Positions 63,852 to 64,000 of a DNA stretch of 64,000 bases are shown here, piece by piece. The translations under genes were made by a program, and so were the position numbers. The first letter of the stretch is position 1. Every line of letters begins with the position of its first letter. The notes beneath the pieces are model-generated. The model was not told the DNA's origin, made no database searches, and saw nothing but the letters and a program-made list of their open reading frames with translations. Origin of the DNA: CBDAQA01 sp965247815 (GTDB lineage Bacteria > Planctomycetota > Phycisphaerae > Tepidisphaerales > Tepidisphaeraceae); NCBI GenBank assembly GCA_965247815.1, contig CBDFHW010000026.1, positions 124,001 through 188,000 of the forward strand, in the 5' to 3' direction.

Positions 63852-64000
63852 TCAGCCGTGTCCCGCGTAATTTCCTGGTAAAGCGTGTCTCGCTCGACCG
63901 GTGTCCGGCCCGCTTCGCGGATCAGTCGCTTGATGTCGTTCACGTGAAACTGCTGGTGCACCGTCCCGTGCCCTTCGCGTTTTGTGATGTCATACCAGAC
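63818..64000 (-). CDS. Probable aminofutalosine synthase MqnE-like, 3' end only
   Basis: The last 60 codons are visible, stopping at 63818. They read GTVHQQFHVNDIKRLIREAG and RTPVERDTLYQEIT, which matches the C-terminus of radical-SAM MqnE/MqnC-type enzymes of the futalosine menaquinone route, where a 'L-I-R-E-A-G-R-x-P-V-E-R-D-T-L-Y' ending is typical. The iron-sulfur cysteines lie outside the window, so the choice between MqnE and MqnC is open. Confidence 0.6.
   Translation of the reverse strand, partial: VWYDITKREGHGTVHQQFHVNDIKRLIREAGRTPVERDTLYQEITRDTADQSVRGIPALV

Noticed and set aside
1..64000. CRISPR arrays, tRNA or rRNA genes, integrases and insertion sequences
   Set aside because: No regularly spaced repeats, no tRNA T-loop with a foldable cloverleaf and no transposase or integrase motif was found.

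Overview
The window looks like chromosomal DNA of a planctomycete, most likely class Phycisphaerae (near Humisphaera/Tepidisphaera); the genus is an inference. The clues are high GC, two giant surface-type proteins with an N-terminal planctomycetal LEPR-XLL-like motif (RLMLS and RQLLS), a CXPSR sulfatase, an unusually long SecA with extra domains, and frequent GTG and TTG starts. No rRNA, tRNA, CRISPR array, transposase or prophage gene was found.

Layout. 1-10.7 kb: a partial TPR/PQQ-like secreted protein, a membrane domain fused to methylthioadenosine phosphorylase, a secreted protein, a double GNAT acetyltransferase, a TadE/G-like pilus protein, uppS and cdsA (cdsA is frameshifted), an MmcB-like nuclease and a CE12-type esterase. 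10.7-15.1 kb: a nitrogen cluster, with a degenerate NtrC-like regulator divergent from amt-glnB. 15.1-20.7 kb: leuD, an OmpR-type two-component pair, a TPR glycosyltransferase, a NifU-like scaffold, a small membrane protein and tadA. 20.7-25.1 kb: a leftward lipoprotein-thuA-cmk operon, then an AT-richer Mrr-family nuclease between an intact SDR gene and an SDR remnant. 25.4-29.8 kb: a small exported protein just upstream of secA, a SecM-like arrangement. secA carries three clustered indels and a large repeat-containing insertion.

29.8-50.4 kb: an esterase with an in-frame amber codon, a sulfatase, a beta-helix/Calx-beta giant protein, an M24 peptidase, a methyltransferase, a YpdA-like flavoprotein, a GT2 glycosyltransferase, a hexose-6-phosphate mutarotase, a DUF2179-type membrane protein, a second giant protein sharing a C-terminal module with the first, a structured non-coding region ending in a strong terminator, an M20 hydrolase and a transglutaminase. 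50.4-64 kb: a zinc-ribbon metallopeptidase, an HlyD-like adaptor, a prenyltransferase-fold lipoprotein, msrA, a PNPOx-like protein, a PIN-like protein, a PfkB kinase, rpsT, a perfect 26-bp inverted repeat, glyS, a TMTC-like GT-C/TPR protein, a QTMAN-like glycosyltransferase, a membrane protein and the 3' end of a probable mqnE.

Five apparent lesions (one in cdsA, three in secA, one stop in the esterase) affect otherwise well-conserved genes, two of them normally essential. Sequencing or assembly error must be ruled out before any is read as biology. The observations I rate most worth pursuing are the SecM-like leader of secA with the repeat insertion in SecA, the membrane-MtnP fusion, the GAFTGA-less NtrC beside a PII lacking Tyr51, the shared C-terminal module of the giant proteins, the Mrr nuclease with an unrecognised N-terminal half, and the ncRNA candidate at about 48.1-48.3 kb.
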